Positions 23,671 to 34,189 of a DNA stretch of 64,000 nucleotides are shown in pieces. The notes beneath the pieces are model-generated. The model did not search any database and was not told the DNA's origin. It was given only the letters and a program-made list of their open reading frames with translations. Origin of the DNA: Macrotis lagotis (lineage: Eukaryota; Chordata; Mammalia; Peramelemorphia; Peramelidae); the NCBI RefSeq assembly GCF_037893015.1, contig NC_133661.1:220788445-220852444 (forward strand), written 5' to 3'. Position 1 is the stretch's first letter, and every line of letters begins with the position of its first letter. Position numbers and translations under genes: made by a program.

Positions 23671-24229
23671 GACACATGAAAAAAGGTTAAAAAAAGGGGG
23701 GGGTGGTAATAGAAAAAAACACTGCTATCCAATAAGCCAAAACTGGCTGTATTCCAGCATGGGGAAAAAGATTCTTATAAATCTTGAGAATTGTAACTCT
23801 AATAGAGACAATATGCCTAGCCAGAAGTGATGGACATTCATGACCTATCCATGAGACTGCAATCCAATGAGATGTAACTGTCTTTAACCCCACTTGGGAG
23901 AAAGAGTCTAATAACTCTCAAGAATTTTAACTCTATTAGATAGAAGATACTTAGCTAGAAGTGACAGATACTCAGAATTTTCTACGACTTAGATAGAATG
24001 ATCTAAAAACACTGCCTCCTTAAAAAGGGGCCAGGAATGAGACAGGTGGAAGGAGGGGATTGAATGGGGTAAATCCCATTGCACTAAGATGTACAAAATA
24101 CCTATGGTAATAGAGGGGACGAAAGGAGGAGATGAGAAACACCTGAATTTTTTTTCTCATCATACTTGGCTTAAAGTCAACTTACACATACTTATTTAAC
24201 TTAAAAACTATCTAACCTTTCAAGTATTA

Positions 24230-24350
24230 AACAGGGAAAAGGGGAGGGGGGAATGGAGAAAGGGAGTGGGAGTGGTGAACAAAGGAGAAGTAACAAAAGG
24301 AAGGGAAGGGAAAAGGGGAAAGGGAAAAGAGGGGAGGAGCTAATACAGGA
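24230..24350 (+). other. L1 C inter-ORF purine-rich spacer
   Basis: G/A tract with GGGAAGGGAAAAGGGGAAAG near 24305, four G-runs with loops of two to four bases, which meets the usual G-quadruplex pattern. The counterpart tracts are at 15930-16040 and 5100-5250. Confidence 0.75.
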
Positions 24351-24447
24351 GGGGAAACACAGTGAAGGGGGTGGTATTCAGAAACAAAATACTGGGGAAT
24401 ATGGATAAAGGGGGGAAGACGGAAAATACAAACAGAGGGAAGAAAGC

Positions 24448-27400
24448 ATGGAGGGCAATAAAGAATTAGTAATCATAACTTTTAGTGTGAATGGGATGAA
24501 CTCTCCCTTAAAACATAAGTGAATAGCAGAGTGGATTAAAAACCCGAATCTGACAATATGCTGCTTACAAGAAACTCATTTGAAGCAGAGAGATACATAA
24601 AGAGTAAGGTAAAAGGTTGGAGCAAAATATATTTCGCTTCAGCTGAAGTAAAAAAAAAGCAGGGGTAGCAATCCTTATCTCAGACAAAGCAGCAGGAAAA
24701 ATAGATATCATTAAAAGAGATAAGGAAGGAAACTTTATCCTCCTAAAAGGTACCATAGACAATAAAGCTATTTCAATAAAGAATATATAAGCACCCAATG
24801 GGACAGCATTCAAATTCTTAGAGGAGAAGTTGAAAGAACTACAGGAAGACATAGACAGCAAAACTCGACTATTTGGAGACCTCAACCTCCAGCTTTCAGA
24901 TATAGATAAATCAAATCATAAAATAAACAAGAAAGACGTTAAGGAGGTAACTAGATTGTTAGAAAAGCTTGATATTGTAGACCTATGGAGGAAATTGAAT
25001 GGGGATAGAAAGGAATATACCTTTTTCTGTATAGTACAGGAAACTTATACAAAAATTGACCATGTACTAGGACATAAAAACCTAATGATCTACTGCAGAA
25101 AGGCAGAGAAAATCTTTCTCAGATCACAATGCAATAAAAGTCATATGCAATATTGGGCCAAGGAGATATACACTCAGAACTAATTAGAAACTGAATAATC
25201 TCATTTTAAAGAATGAGTGGACCAAAAAACAAATTATAGAAAGAATTAACCATTTTATCCTAGATAATGATAATAATGAAGCAACATACCAAAACCTATG
25301 GGATTCACTCAAAGCGGCTCTAAGGGTATATATTATATCTTTAAATGCTTACATGAATACATTGGAGAAAGAGGAAATCAATGAATTAAACATGCAAGTA
25401 AAAAAAATTAGAGAAGGAACAAATCAAAAATCCCCAATTAAGTACCAAATTAGAAATTCTAAAAATTAAAGGAGAAATTAATAAAATTGAAAGCAAAAAA
25501 ACTATTGAATTAGCAAATAAAGCCAAAATTTGGTATTATGAAAAAACCAATAAAATTGATAAACCTCTTGTCAATTTGATTAAAAAAAAGAAGGAAGAAA
25601 ATCAAATTGCTAGCATCATAAATGAAAAAGGTGAACTCACTACCAATATGGTGATGTTACCAAAAATAGGAAGAGTTAAACAGAGAATGAAAACTATAGA
25701 ACTTTCTCCCTGATGAATATAGGTGCAAAAATCTTAAATAAAATGTTAGCAAAATGATTACAACAAGTTATCACTAGGATAATACATTATGATCAAGTAG
25801 GATTTATCCCAGGAATGCAGGGTTGGTTCAATATTAGGAAAACTGTTGTTATACTCAATTATATCAACAGCAAACCTATCAGAAATTATATGATCATATC
25901 AATAGATGCTGAAAAACCTTTTGACAAAATACAGCATCCATTGCTACTAAAAACACTAGAGAGTGCAGGAATAAATGTAATGTTCCTTAGAATAATTAGC
26001 AGTATCTATCTGAAACCATCAATAAGCATTATATTCAATGGGAAGTGGCTAGAGGCATTCCCAACAAGATCAGGGGTGAAACAAGGGTATCCATTATCAC
26101 CATTTCTATTCAATATTGTATTAGAAATGTTAGCTTCATCAATTAGAGAAGAAAGAGAAATTGAAGGAATTAGAATTGGGAAGGAAGAGACAAAACTCTC
26201 ACTCTTTGCAGATGACATGATGGTCTACCTAGAGAATCTGAAGAAATCATCCAAAAAACTACTGGAAACAATTAGCAATTTTTGCAAAGTTGCAGGTTAT
26301 AAAACAAGTCCTCATAAATCCTCAACTTTTCTATATATGTCTAGCAAGATACAGCAGGAAGAGCTAGGAAGTGAAATCCCATTCAAAGTAATCTCAGACA
26401 ATATAAAATACTTGGTAGTCTATTTGCCAAGACAGACTCAGAAACTTTTTTTAAACAATTATAAAACCCTTCTCACAGAAATTAAATCAGATTTAAATAA
26501 CTGGCCAAATATGAACTGCTCATGGATAGGTAGAGTTAATGTACTAGAAATGACAATGCTCCCAGAACTAAATTACCTGTTTAATGCCTTACCAATCAAA
26601 ATTTCAAAAATTACTTTAATGAGTTAGAAAAAATTGTAAGTAAATTCATATGGAGAAATAAAAAGTCAAGAATTTCCTGGAGATTAATGAAAAAAAGTGT
26701 AAAAGAAGGTGGCTTAGTCCTACCTGATCTAAAATTATATTATACAACATCAGTCATCAAAACTGTTTGGTATTGACTAAGAAACAGAGTGGTGGGACAG
26801 TGGAATAGACTAGGTGAAAAAGCAGGAGATGATTATAGTAATCTGCTGTTTGATAAACCCAGAGTCCAGGTATTCAGATAAAAACAACATCTTTGATAAA
26901 AACTGCTGGTATAATTGGATGTTAGTATGGAAGTAACTTAAATTAGACCAACACCTAACACCCTTTACCAAGATAAGATCCAAATTGTTATAGGACTTAG
27001 TCATAAAAGACAATACTATAAGTAAATTAGAAGATCAAGGACTAGTTTACCTGTCAGATCTATGGAAAGGGGAGCAGTTTATGACTAAAGAAGATTTGGA
27101 GACATCACCAAAAACAAACTAGATGATTTTGATTACATTAAATTAAAAACCTTTTTCACAGATAAAACCACTGTAACCAAGATCAAAGGAAATGTAGTAC
27201 ACTGGGAAACAATCTTTACAACTAATGATTCTGATAAAGGACTCATTTCTAAAATATACAGAGAACCGAGTCATATTTTTAAAACAAAAAGCCATTTCTC
27301 TGACTGACAAATGGTCAAAGCATATGTAAAGGGAATTTACAGATGAGGAGATCAATGCAATCCATAGCCATATGTAAAATTGCTCTAAATCATTAATTAT

Positions 27401-28000
27401 TAGAGAAATGCTAATTAAAGCTTCTCTGAGGTACCACCTCACACTTCTCAGATTGGTCAATATAACCAGAAAGGATAATGATCATTGTTAGAAGGGTCAT
27501 GGGATATCTGGGACACTATTACACTGTTGGTGGAGCTGTGAACTCATCCAACCTTTCTGGAGAGGTATTTGGAACTTCGCCCAAAGGGCAACAAAAATGT
27601 GCATACCCTTTGACCTAGCAATACCACTATTGGGTCTACACTCTGGAGAGATGATGAAAAAAGGGTAAAAACCTCACTTGTACAAAAATATTTATAGCAG
27701 CCCTGTTTTTGGTGGCAAATAATTGGAAATCAATTAAATGTCCTTCAATTGGGGAATGGCTTAGCAAACTGTGGTGTATGTATGTCATGGAACACTATTG
27801 TTCTGCTAGAAACCAGGAGGATAGGATTTCAGAGAAGCCTGGAGGGATTTGCATGAACTGATTTTGAGTGAGATGACCAGAACCAGAAAAATACTGCATA
27901 CCATAACAACAACATGGGGGTGATGTTCAACCTTGAAGACTTGCTCATTCCATCAGTGCAACAGTCGGGAACAATTTGGGGGCTGTCTGGAAAGGAGAGT
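24448..28000 (+). pseudogene. L1 C ORF2, broken
   Basis: Starts ATGGAGGGCAATAAAG. Endonuclease pieces include LFGDLNLQLSDIDKSNH (about 24875-24925) and LDIVDLWRKLNGDRKEYTFF. The reverse transcriptase is open at 25815-26627: [59 protein letters not shown] and the catalytic [14 protein letters not shown], then the thumb region. A deletion at about 25640 removes the fingers part present in A ([13 protein letters not shown]) and in B. Downstream frames are broken. The long open stretch reflects chance survival in a young copy, because the upstream frame is destroyed. Confidence 0.9.
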
Positions 28001-28535
28001 GCCATCTGCATCCAGATGAAGAGCCTTGGAGTTTGAACATTCAAGGACTATTCCCTTTAATTTAGGAAAAAAACCAGATATGTTATTGTCTGATCTTGTT
28101 ACCTCTTAGACTTCTTGTCTCTTCCTTAAGGATGTGATTTCACTCTCATCACACTCAATTTGGATCAGTGCAACATAGAAACAAAGTAAAGACTGACGGA
28201 TTGTGTTCCATGGGGGGCTGGAGGTAAGATTGGGGGGAAAATTTTAAAACTCAAATAATATTTTTGATAAAAAATTGAAAAAAGAAAAAAGAAAAAGAGA
28301 AAAAAAGAAAATTGCTTGCTCAATTGAGTGTGTATGTTATTCCCTCTCTGAGTTAATTCTGATGAGAATAAGGCTCACTCAATTCCCCTCATCTTCCGTC
28401 TCTTCTGCCCCTTTGCAAAGGTGTTTTCTTATTTCTTTTATGTGAAATAACACCCCATTCTTCCTTTCATTTTCTTTTCTTCCATTGTATTCCTTTCTTC
28501 CTCATTAACTCCATCTTTTATATATTATACCTTCA

Positions 28536-28687
28536 GTTTTTTAAGGATTTTGCAAGGCAAATGGGGTTAAATGGCTTGCCCAAGGCCACACAGCTAGGTA
28601 ATTCTTAAGTGTCTGAATCCAGATTTGAACTCAGGTACTCCTGACTTCAGGGCTGGTGCTCTATCCACTGCAGCACCTAGCTGCCCC
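28536..28687 (-). mobile_element. Marsupial tRNA-derived SINE
   Basis: Minus-strand copy inside the half-L1, head CACCTAGCTGCCCC at the right. ATATTATACCTTCAG on the left and ATATAGCTTCAG on the right resemble a decayed target duplication. Confidence 0.93.
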
Positions 28688-28844
28688 CATATAGCTTCAG
28701 TATTAACTCACCCTGTGCCTCTAAATATGCTGCTCCTAACTTCCCTAATAATTGAGAAAGTTCATGTAAGTTATTTTTCCATTCAGGAATATAAGTAGTT
28801 GAATAGCAGTAAGTCCCTTATGATTTACCTTTCCTATTTCCTCT

Positions 28845-28998
28845 TTTTATTTAGGTTTTTGCAAGGCAAACAGGGTTAAGTGGCTTGTCCAAGGCCACAC
28901 AGCTAGGTAATTATTTCAGTGTCTGAGACCAGATTTGAACCCAGGTACTCCTGACTCCAAGGCTGGTGCTTTATCTACTACGCCACCTAGCTGCCCCC
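28845..28998 (-). mobile_element. Marsupial tRNA-derived SINE
   Basis: Minus-strand copy in the half-L1, flanked by CCTATTTCCT on both sides. Confidence 0.95.
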
Positions 28999-29562
28999 CT
29001 ATTTCCTATTTTTATGTTTCACTTGAATCTTGCATTTGAAGATCATATTTTCCCTTCAATTCCAGGAAATTTTGAAAATTCCAGATCTATTTCATTGAAT
29101 TCCTGTCTTTTTCCCTGAAAGAGTATGTTCAGTTTTGCTAGGTAGTTGATTCTTGGTATTAATCCAATCTCTCTGCCTTTCAGAATATCATATTTCAAGT
29201 CCTATGATCCCTCAATGTAGACACTGCTAAATCTTGTGTAATCCTGACTGTAGATCCACTATATTTGAATTGTTTCTTTCAGGCTGTTTACAATATTTTT
29301 TCCTTGTCTTAGGAGTTCTGAATTTCACTATAATATTTCTGGCAATTTTCATTTTGGGAGATCTTTCAGGAGGTGATTGGTGGATTCTTTCAATTTCTAT
29401 TTTACCCTCTGCTTCTAGGATATCAGGGCAATTTTCCCTGGATAATTTCTTGAAAAATGGTGGCTATGCTCTTTTTTATGGTCATGGCTTTCAGGTAGCC
29501 CAATAATATTTAAATGATCTCTTCGGGATCTGTTGTGCCAATGAGATTTTCCATATTTTCTT

Positions 29563-29725
29563 TTTCTTTTTTTTAGTTTTTTTTTTTTGCAAGGCAAATG
29601 GGGTTAAGTGGCTTGCCCAAGACCACACAGCTAGGTAATTATTTCCGTGTCTGAGACTGGATTTGAACCCAGGTACTCCTGACTCCAGGGCTGGTGCTTT
29701 ATCCGCTGCGTCACCTAGCTGCCCC
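29563..29725 (-). mobile_element. Marsupial tRNA-derived SINE
   Basis: Minus-strand copy within the half-L1 ORF1. Perfect 18-bp target duplication GATTTTCCATATTTTCTT on each side. The long intact duplication points to a recent insertion. Confidence 0.97.
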
Positions 29726-29974
29726 TGATTTTCCATATTTTCTTCTCATTTTTCATTCTTTTAGTTTTGTTTTATTGTTTCTTGATTCTCACATGATCAT
29801 CAACTTCCCTTAGCTCCATTTACATGTTAAGGAATTATTTTATTTTGGGAACTTTTGTATCTCCTTTTTTATTTGACCAATTCTGCTTTTTATGACATTC
29901 TTCTCTTCGTGGGCCTTTTGGACTACTTTTCCTATTTGAGTCAAACTGGTTTTTAAGATGCTATTTTCTTCATT

Positions 29975-30170
29975 ATTCTACATCCAAAGCCTCCATGAAA
30001 AATATGGATTAGTCTCAAGCTATGGAAGAGCTCAAATAAGATTTTGAAAATCAAGTAAGGGAGGTAGAGGAAAAATTGGAAAGGTAAATGAAAATGATGA
30101 AGAAAAATCATGAAAATTGAGTCAGCAGCTTGGTGAAGGTGGTACCAAAAATAATGAAGAAAACATCAGG
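29975..30170 (+). mobile_element. Inverted half-L1 ORF1 segment
   Basis: In plus orientation it reads as coiled-coil ORF1 (AMEELK, DFENQV, REVEEKLER, MKMMKKNHEN, with stops between). The abutting 28316-29974 reads ORF1 on the minus strand. Switching orientation within ORF1 toward the 5' side is the classic twin-priming 5' inversion. The coding identification is by heptad pattern and similarity of style. Confidence 0.65.
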
Positions 30171-30755
30171 TAGAATCCCAAGTACTTTATATTGTCTGAA
30201 GTTACTTTGAATGGGATTTCTCTTTTTAGCTCTTGCTATTGTATCTTGCTAGTAATATATAAAAATGCTGAGGATTTATTTGGCTCTATTTTATATACTG
30301 AGACTTTGCTAAAGTTGTTAATTATTTTCAGTAGCTTTTAAGGTGATTTTTCTCTAGGTATACCATTATGTCATCTTCAAAGAGTGAGAGTTTTATTTTT
30401 TCCTTCTCAATTCTAATTCCTTCAATTTCTTTTTCTTCTCTTATTGCTGAAGCTAACATTTCTAATACAATATCGAATATTAGGAGTGATAATGGGCATC
30501 CTTGTCTCACCCCTGATCTTATTGGGAATGCCTCTAGCTCATCCCTATTGCATATAATGCTTGTTGATGATTTTGTATGGATCCTGCTTATCATTCTAAG
30601 GCACAATCCATTTATTCCTACACTCTAGTGTTTTTAGTCAGAATGGGTGCTATATTTTGTCAAAGGCTTTTTCAGTATCTATTGAGATTATCATATGATT
30701 TGTTAGGTTTGTTATACATACCGTCAATTATGCTGACAATTTTCCTAATATATAT
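30171..30755 (-). pseudogene. L1 ORF2 reverse-transcriptase fragment
   Basis: Minus-strand fragment without 5' or 3' end. Open part 30328-30606: [56 protein letters not shown] and LSLFEDDIMVYLEK. The catalytic FADD box of the other copies is FEDD here, which would abolish or impair catalysis. It joins the inverted segment at 30171 with no tail, so it got here by rearrangement or has lost its edges. Confidence 0.85.
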
Positions 30756-30769
30756 ATATATAAAACTCA

Positions 30770-31030
30770 CACAGCCAAAGCTTCTACTGTTGTTCTCAGT
30801 TTAGTCCCTGGGCATCACTCCACTGCTCCTGTGCTAGGTGATCTCTGCTGTATGATCCTGGCTTGCCCAAGCACCCCTGTGACAAACTTTGCTGCCCCAT
30901 TTTTTCCTAGGTTCTTCTCTGAGTTCTGTAGGTCCAAATTCTGTTAAGTGCTTGGTTCATGTTAGTTCTGAGAGAAAGCCATGCATGCTTAAGACAGTAC
31001 TTGGCTTCTCTCTGTCATCTTGGCCGTAAG
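30770..31030 (-). mobile_element. L1-type 5' UTR fragment
   Basis: The minus strand starts ACTTACGGCCAAGATGACAG, the same plan as the leaders of L1 A and C, and runs about 260 bp before a (TA) tract and the ORF2 fragment. The ORF1 expected next is missing. It may be the 5' end of the half-L1 that carries the inverted segment, with the ORF2 piece between them. Confidence 0.65.
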
Positions 31031-31039
31031 TCGAATTCC

Positions 31040-31285
31040 AACTTTTTAAAAGTCATGTCCACCCCTTTCTGATCCCTTTTGGGTTTTTCATGGCAGAGAA
31101 ACCTTGAGTCGGGGTGGGGTTGCCATTTCATTCTCCAACTTATTCCTACAAAAAAAAGTTTAAGTGACTTGCTCAGGATCACATAACTTAGTGTCTGAGA
31201 GCAAATTTGGACCTAGGAAAACCCATCTTCCTGACTCCAGGTCTAGTACTGTATCTACTGCATCACCTAGCTTCTCCATTAGAAT
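31040..31285 (-). mobile_element. MAR1/Mon1-type older SINE
   Basis: Read on plus: TTTGGGTTTTTCATGGCAGA, TTGCCATTTCATTCTCCAAC, AAGTGACTTGCTCAGGATCA, CTTCCTGACTCCAGG, ATCTACTGCATCACCTAGC. This is the longer marsupial SINE with a central core before the tRNA-like head. Diverged. Confidence 0.8.
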
Positions 31286-31689
31286 TTCCAGGTTTCCCCT
31301 AAACTCAGGGACAACATATATATGGAAGACTTTTATGATCCCTTCAGCTACTAGTGCATCCTCCAATTTTCCACTCGGCTACTTCAATTATTTTGATTTC
31401 ATTTTGTATATAATGTAAATATACATGTCGTGATCTGGGAGAATCTGTAAGCTTCTTGCAGGGAGACACTTTCATTTTTTTCTTGGTATCCTCAGTATTT
31501 AGTGTCTTCTTTATAGGGTCCTCCATATAATGAAGACAGAAAACTATTGCTTTATCATAATTGAATTTATCAGAGGAAAACTTCATTTTTTGTAGGATTT
31601 TTGAAAATCCATTTTTTGAAATAACTAATAATGCAGTAAAGAAGTATAATTTGATTCCTCGCTAAGACATATTTCAGTTTGTAGATTTT
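31286..31689. other. Unassigned, with an old LINE-end motif
   Basis: AATCTGTAAGCTTCTTGCAG near 31441 resembles the end of L2/CR1-type elements. Otherwise nothing recognised. Confidence 0.35.
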
Positions 31690-31839
31690 TCTTTTTAGGT
31701 TTTTGTAAGGCAATGGGGTTAAGTGGCTTGCCCAAAGCCACACAGCTAGGTAATTATTAAGTATCTGAGGCTGGATTTGGATTCAGGGCCTCCTGACTCC
31801 AGGGCTGGTGCTCTATTCCACTGTGCCACCTAGCAGCCT
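31690..31839 (-). mobile_element. Marsupial tRNA-derived SINE
   Basis: Minus-strand copy from TTTTTGTAAGGCAATGGGG to CTGTGCCACCTAGCAGCC. Confidence 0.93.
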
Positions 31840-32149
31840 CATGATTTTTTTTTTAAATGAAGAAGAGGAAAATTACTGGAGAAATAGCAGGAGAGACATC
31901 TTTCATGTTTAATTTTTAAAGAAAAACTTTATCAATACTTTGTTCCTGATATAACTTGTCCTCTGTTGTTGAGTTTTCCTCTTTGCTGTAGAGGAAAACC
32001 ACACAAAATAACAGACACTGCACCATTTCTGGGAGTATGTGCAGCATTTTTGACTTGGAGAAAGAGAGAAGACAAGTATATTTCACCATTTTTATCTGTG
32101 GGTCCAGGACTGATCATTGTAATTTCTCATCTGCCTTTAGTATTGTTTT

Positions 32150-32440
32150 TATTTACATTATTAGAATCCTTATATATATAGTAGTCTCTTGATTCTGCTT
32201 GTTTCACTCTGCATCAATTCTTTCAAGTCTTTCCATGTTTCTTAGATCATAATAATATTCTATTACAACATACACTAGTACTTCCTAAAACTTTCCCGCA
32301 GTTTCCTGGCATCCTCTTTGCTTTCAGCTATTTGCTACTACAGTTAGTACTGCTATGAATATTTGAATTCATGTGGAAATGTTCTTTGTATTATTGGCCT
32401 TCTTGGGTAAACACCCAGTTCTGGGTTTTATAGGCTCAAG
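32150..32440 (-). mobile_element. Old L1 3'-end fragment
   Basis: Read on plus: CTGCTTGTTTCACTCTGCAT, CAATTCTTTCAAGTC, TCATAATAATATTCTATTAC, CTACAGTTAGTACTGCTATG. The order fits the L1 ORF2 C-terminus to 3' UTR, with a heavily diverged middle. Confidence 0.6.
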
Positions 32441-32499
32441 TTTTTTAAATTTGTTTGTTTGTTTTATATTAGGTAGACAAAATATAGTAGTTGATGACC

Positions 32500-32710
32500 A
32501 TGATAATCTTGTTGTAGTTGAAATGTGTTGGACTCTTTTTGACCCCATGGATTGTACTATCCATGAGTTTTCTTAACAAAGATATTGGAGTGATTTGCCA
32601 TTTCCCTCTTTGGTGTATTAAATCAAACAGAGATTAAATGACTTGTCCAGGGTCACACAGCTGGTAATGTCAGATTTTAACACAAGTCTTCTAGTCTTTG
32701 GTGCAATTCA
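32500..32710 (-). mobile_element. MAR1/Mon1-type older SINE
   Basis: Read on plus: TTGGACTCTTTTTGACCCCA, GATTTGCCATTTCCCTC, AATGACTTGTCCAGGGTCAC, ACAGCTGG. Head partly lost before a C-rich stretch at 32712-32734. Confidence 0.75.
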
Positions 32711-32757
32711 TCGCCCCCCCCAACCCCCACCCCCTGTTAAAGAAAGTGATTGTCAAC

Positions 32758-33045
32758 TGTTTTGTTCTTGTCATTGTTGAGACATTTCAGTCATGTCTAA
32801 CTCCTTGTGACTCCATTTAGAGTTTTTGTTTAGGTTTTTGTAAGGCAGATGGGGTTAAGTGGCTTTGCCCAAGGCCACACAGCTAGGTAATTATTAAGTG
32901 TCTGAGACCAGATTTGAACCCAGGTACTCCTGACTCCAGGGCCGGTACTTTATCCACTGCATTACCTAGCCGCCCCTATTTAGAGTTTTCTTGGAGGAGA
33001 TACTGCAAGTTTGCCATTTCCTTCTCTGGATCATTTTGCAAAAAA
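32758..33045 (-). mobile_element. MAR1/Mon1-type older SINE, split by a younger SINE
   Basis: Left part ATTTCAGTCATGTCTAACTC and TGTGACTCCATTTAGAG; right part ATTTAGAGTTTTCTTGG, TTTGCCATTTCCTTCTCTGG. ATTTAGAGTTTT is duplicated on both sides of the inserted SINE. Confidence 0.85.
32828..32976 (-). mobile_element. Marsupial tRNA-derived SINE inside the older SINE
   Basis: Minus-strand copy with head ACCTAGCCGCCCC. Target duplication ATTTAGAGTTTT from the host SINE. Confidence 0.95.
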
Positions 33046-33139
33046 GAAAAAAAGAGTTTTTTTTGTCTTCATTATATGGAAGACCCTATATAGAAGACAC
33101 TAAGTACTGAAGATACCAAGGGAAAAATGAAAGTTTCTC

Positions 33140-33690
33140 CCTCCAAGAGCCTCTCCTTTCCTCTATCCACACAACTATTACTTTAATCCAGAGCTTTATT
33201 ATCTTTCACCCAGATTATTGTCACTGTCTTCTAATTGATCTCCATATTTCCAGTCTCCACACACTTATCCCAAAGGATTTTTCCTTAATCTAAACTGTGA
33301 CTTCCCTACCAAATAACTCCAATGATCTCCTATTATCTCTAGGATTAACTATTAACTCTTGTTTGACTTTTAAGATCCTTCACCATCTGGCCCCAACCTA
33401 TCTATCTAGCCTCACTAAACACTTCATGATGCACTCAAATTGACTTTGTGTTCCTCATACTCAAGATTCCTTCATGTCCCATCTCCTTATCTTTGCAATG
33501 ATGGTCTCATGAGTCTCTTTGATTACATTCATTTTCAAGTATCCCTTTCTTCTTTGAAGATACAACCGAAGCACCATCTTCTGTATACTTTCTTCATTTC
33601 CTGCAACTACTAGGGATCTTGTAAATACTACCTTATATTTAACTATTTTTCATATATTTATATTTAATCTTCTGTATACTTTATACAAGC
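33140..33690 (+). mobile_element. L2-like LINE 3' region
   Basis: Shows, in L2 order, CAGATTATTGTCACTGTCTT, CTAATTGATCTCCATATTTC, TCACCATCTGGCCCCAACCT, CTCACTAAACACTTCATGA, TTGTGTTCCTCATACTCAAG and AAGCACCATCTTCTGTATAC. No open frame remains. Family named from memory of the mammalian L2 consensus. Confidence 0.7.
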
Positions 33691-34150
33691 AATCAGTCAA
33701 TAAGTATTTACTAGTTAACTACTATTGTGACAGGGATTATATTAGGCTCTCAGGATGCAGAAAAGAAAAGAAAAAGACAGTTCTTAGTCTTCAGGAGCTC
33801 ACAGTCTATTGGAGGAGACAACATGAAAATAAGATATAAATCGACATAATTTAACCGAGAGAAGCCACAAGGATTATGCTACATTAGAAAAGATTTTTTA
33901 TAGAAGGTGTAATTTTTGTTGGGTACTAAAGTAAACCAAGGTAGCCAGAAGATGAAGATGAGGAGGAAGAGTAGTTCAGGCATGAGAGATAGCCAGAAAA
34001 AATGTCCAGAGCTGAGAGATGGAGTCTCTTGTCTGAGGAACACAAGGATATAAAGTATCATTCAACTGAAGAGATTGTGTGTAAGATATTAGAATACTGG
34101 AAAAGTAGAAGGGAGGCAGTTTGTAAAGGATTTTCTCTCATTATAAGCAG
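33691..34150 (+). mobile_element. Old interspersed repeat, class not assigned
   Basis: AGTCAATAAGTATTTACTAG, GTCTTCAGGAGCTCACAGTC, TATTGGAGGAGACAACATG, then GAGATGGAGTCTCTTGTCTG, AGAATACTGGAAAAGTAGAA. I recall this series from widespread mammalian repeats but cannot name the family. Relatives lie near 11355 and 40260. Confidence 0.5.
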
Positions 34151-34189
34151 AAAGCTTCACTCATTGTATGTTTATCTCCAATACCTAGC

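Larger units (their letters stand above)
21771..28315 (+). mobile_element. L1 element C, near full length with an internal deletion
   Basis: Plus-strand L1 from CTTCTGGCCAAGATGGTGG to an A-rich tail (GAAAAAAGAAAAAAG). It inserted in the half-L1; an imperfect match GAAATTCACTTAC (left) and GAAAATTGCTTGC (right) may be the target-site duplication. It has a 5' UTR, ORF1 from 22576, a purine-rich spacer, ORF2 from 24448 and a 3' UTR. It is closest to A. About 330 bp of ORF2 is missing at 25640-25650. Frames are broken but one 270-codon stretch of the reverse transcriptase is open. Confidence 0.95.
28316..29974 (-). mobile_element. Half-L1 (HAL1-like), piece 3: spacer and ORF1
   Basis: Resumes after L1 C with CAATTGAGTGTGTATGTTAT, the continuation I recall for this family. 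ORF1 follows on the minus strand: read on plus, CAGTTTTGCTAGGTAGTTGA, CAGGAGGTGATTGGTGG, ATTTTACCCTCTGCTTCTAG and AGGGCAATTTTCCCTGG, then coiled-coil sequence to 29974. Three short SINEs (28536, 28845, 29563) split it. All frames are decayed. ORF1p-like coding only; no adjacent ORF2 endonuclease or reverse transcriptase. Confidence 0.75.

Noticed and set aside
25815-26627. 270-codon open frame with an intact FADD reverse-transcriptase box
   Set aside because: It is the surviving middle of L1 C ORF2. The endonuclease frame upstream is broken and about 330 bp are deleted, so it is not a working gene.
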